From Cladosporium sp. IMV 00045 (lineage: Eukaryota > Ascomycota > Dothideomycetes > Cladosporiales > Cladosporiaceae): a stretch of 64,000 bases of DNA. Position 1 is the first letter of the stretch. Each line of letters begins with the position of its first letter. The notes under the pieces are model-generated. The model had not been told where the DNA came from. It saw only the letters and a program-made list of their open reading frames with translations, and searched no databases. The position numbers and the translations under genes were made by a program. Shown here piece after piece: positions 62,723 to 64,000 of the stretch. The stretch covers positions 37,508-101,507 of the forward strand of contig MSJI02000943.1 in NCBI GenBank assembly GCA_001931905.2. Direction: 5' to 3'.

Positions 62723-64000
62723 ATGTCATCCTACGAACCCCCCACCACCCACCCCTCACCCCCCATAAACCTCCTGCGAGGCTGGCCGCACCCCTCCCTC
62801 CTCCCCGCCTCCCTCATCAAATCCGCCGCGCAAACCGCCCTCAGCGACCCCTCCGTCGCCCACGACGCCCTGCTCTACGGCCCGGACGCAGGCTGGGAAC
62901 CTTGCCGCATTGCTATTGCAGAATGGCTTACAAAAGCATACTCCCAAAAACAAAACCAAGAACAGAATCAAGAAGCCACCCGTCCAATCTCACCAGACAG
63001 ACTGTGCATCACGGGCGGCGCGTCGCAGAACCTCGGCGCCCTGCTGGGCGTTTATACAGATCCGTCGTATACCCGTAAGATATGGGTCGTGGCGCCGGCG
63101 TATTTCCTTGCTTTCCGCGTGTTCGAAGATGCGGGTTTTGGAGGGCGCATGCGCGCCGTGCCGGAGGATGAGGAGGGGCTGGATATTCAGTTTTTGGAGA
63201 GGGAGATGGAGGTATGTGAGAGGGGAATTTTGCAGAAAGGAGGGAGGGGGGATGTTCCGGTGTATAAACCGGAGAGGGAGAGGGCGAAGGTTTACAAGCA
63301 TGTCGTTTATTGCGTGCCGACTTTTGGGAACCCCTCTTCGAGGACTATGACGCTTAGGAGGAGGAGGGCGTTGGTCCGGCTGGCGAGGAGGTTTGATGCG
63401 TTGCTCGTGGCAGACGATGTTTATGATTTCTTGCAGTGGGATGCGCCTGGATGTGAGGGAGGGGAGGGGCCGGATCCGCTGCATTTGCCGCGCTTGGTTG
63501 ATGTTGATAGGGAGCTTGATGGTGGTGCGGAGAGGGAGGGGGCGGATGGGTTTGGCAATGCTGCTTCGAATGGCAGTTTCAGTAAGATCGCGGGTCCGGG
63601 TGTGAGGTGTGGGTGGGTGGAGGGGACAAAGAAGTTTGCTTACGGCGTGAGCCAGACGTGAGTTCTCCTTCCCATTTGCGTGTTTCGGTTTTTTTCGAAG
63701 TTCCTTTCTGTCGTCGCTGTCCTCCCCTTCTCGATGCCTGTCATACCCTTTGCGGCACGCTCGTGCGTCCACATGGCGCGGCCTGTCATCCGCTCGTGCA
63801 CCTTCCCTGTCGAACCAATCTCGCGCCTCGTCCCTTTATCGATCCAATACTCACCTTTCACAACAGCGGCACGACCTGTTCCGGCGGCGCCCCGAGCCAA
63901 ATGACATCGACCTTCCTCACCCACCTCCTCACAGCGAATCAACTCCAGCACCACATCTCGCACACCCTCCTGCCCGCCTACGCCGCGCGCTACCGCGCCC
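62723..64000 (+). CDS. PLP-dependent class I/II aminotransferase (3' end beyond window)
   Basis: Exon 1 (62723-63657) and the start of exon 2 (from 63867) are present; the gene runs off the window end. It begins with INLLRGWPHPSLLPASL and LYGPDAGWEPCRIAIAEWL, typical of fold-type I aminotransferases of the aromatic/2-aminoadipate (LysN-like) group. CITGGASQNLGALL is the cofactor-phosphate loop, CVPTFGNPSSRTM the aromatic-substrate loop and ADDVYDFLQW the PLP-ring Asp block. SFSKIAGPGVRCGW contains the Schiff-base Lys. Exon 2 continues with GTTCSGGAPSQMTSTFLTH, as expected. The intron is 209 bases, longer than most here. The gene is C-rich at its start and very G-rich from about 63150. The substrate is not determined. 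Confidence 0.9.

Noticed and set aside
1..64000. tRNA genes, CRISPR arrays, transposons, viral elements
   Set aside because: A by-eye scan found no B-box-like tRNA signature, no regularly spaced repeats, and no transposase or reverse-transcriptase frames.

Overview
The window is nuclear DNA of a filamentous ascomycete (Pezizomycotina, most likely a Dothideomycete; the class is inferred). Genes are dense and carry short GT-AG introns of about 45-75 bases, often with CTAAC- or CTGAC-like branch points. The encoded proteins are fungal: a Byr4-type mitotic exit protein, a Cut12-like spindle pole protein, a Pho80-type cyclin, calcineurin B, a GID-complex armadillo protein, the 75-78 kDa complex I subunit and SDA1. 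I read 28 protein-coding loci. I found no tRNA, rRNA, CRISPR array, transposon or virus-derived sequence.

Layout. 0.6-6.5 kb: an APC-family permease converges on the Byr4/Bfa1 homologue. 7.3-14.5 kb: an XRCC4-like NHEJ factor, a small BRCT protein, a MARVEL membrane protein, a ubiquitin-like/WLM metalloprotease and a fungal SLATT two-TM protein, all on the plus strand. 15.4-19.2 kb: accessory genes, namely a seven-bladed PLL-like propeller with a probable signal peptide, a duplicated protein in which every cysteine is followed by proline, and a short-chain dehydrogenase with a reading-frame problem. 19.7-30 kb: complex I subunit, Pho80-type cyclin and the Gid5/Vid28 homologue, separated by two gaps of about 1.8 kb without genes. 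30.6-40 kb: a frame-damaged secreted glucanase-like gene, a very large low-complexity protein and an NAD(P)-binding reductase. 41-50 kb: sulfotransferase-like P-loop protein, DUF1770/Atg43-like protein divergent from calcineurin B, and GPI-type thaumatin divergent from an Xaa-Pro aminopeptidase. 50-64 kb: PP2C phosphatase, Cut12-like coiled coil, secreted SMP-30-like protein, an unrecognised protein, SDA1, an F-box-like family protein and a PLP aminotransferase cut by the window end.

Most genes are single housekeeping units and do not form an operon-like pathway. Two themes stand out. First, three proteins tied or tentatively linked to DNA repair (XRCC4-like, BRCT, WLM) sit within 6 kb. Second, at least seven genes change from C-rich to G-rich on the coding strand from 5' to 3', on either genomic strand. 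Several loci (SDR, glucanase-like, large low-complexity protein, F-box-like) need a frame change that no obvious intron explains cleanly; these are either sequence indels, decayed genes or unrecognised short introns. Exon boundaries given here were read by eye, and lengths were checked only for reading-frame consistency.
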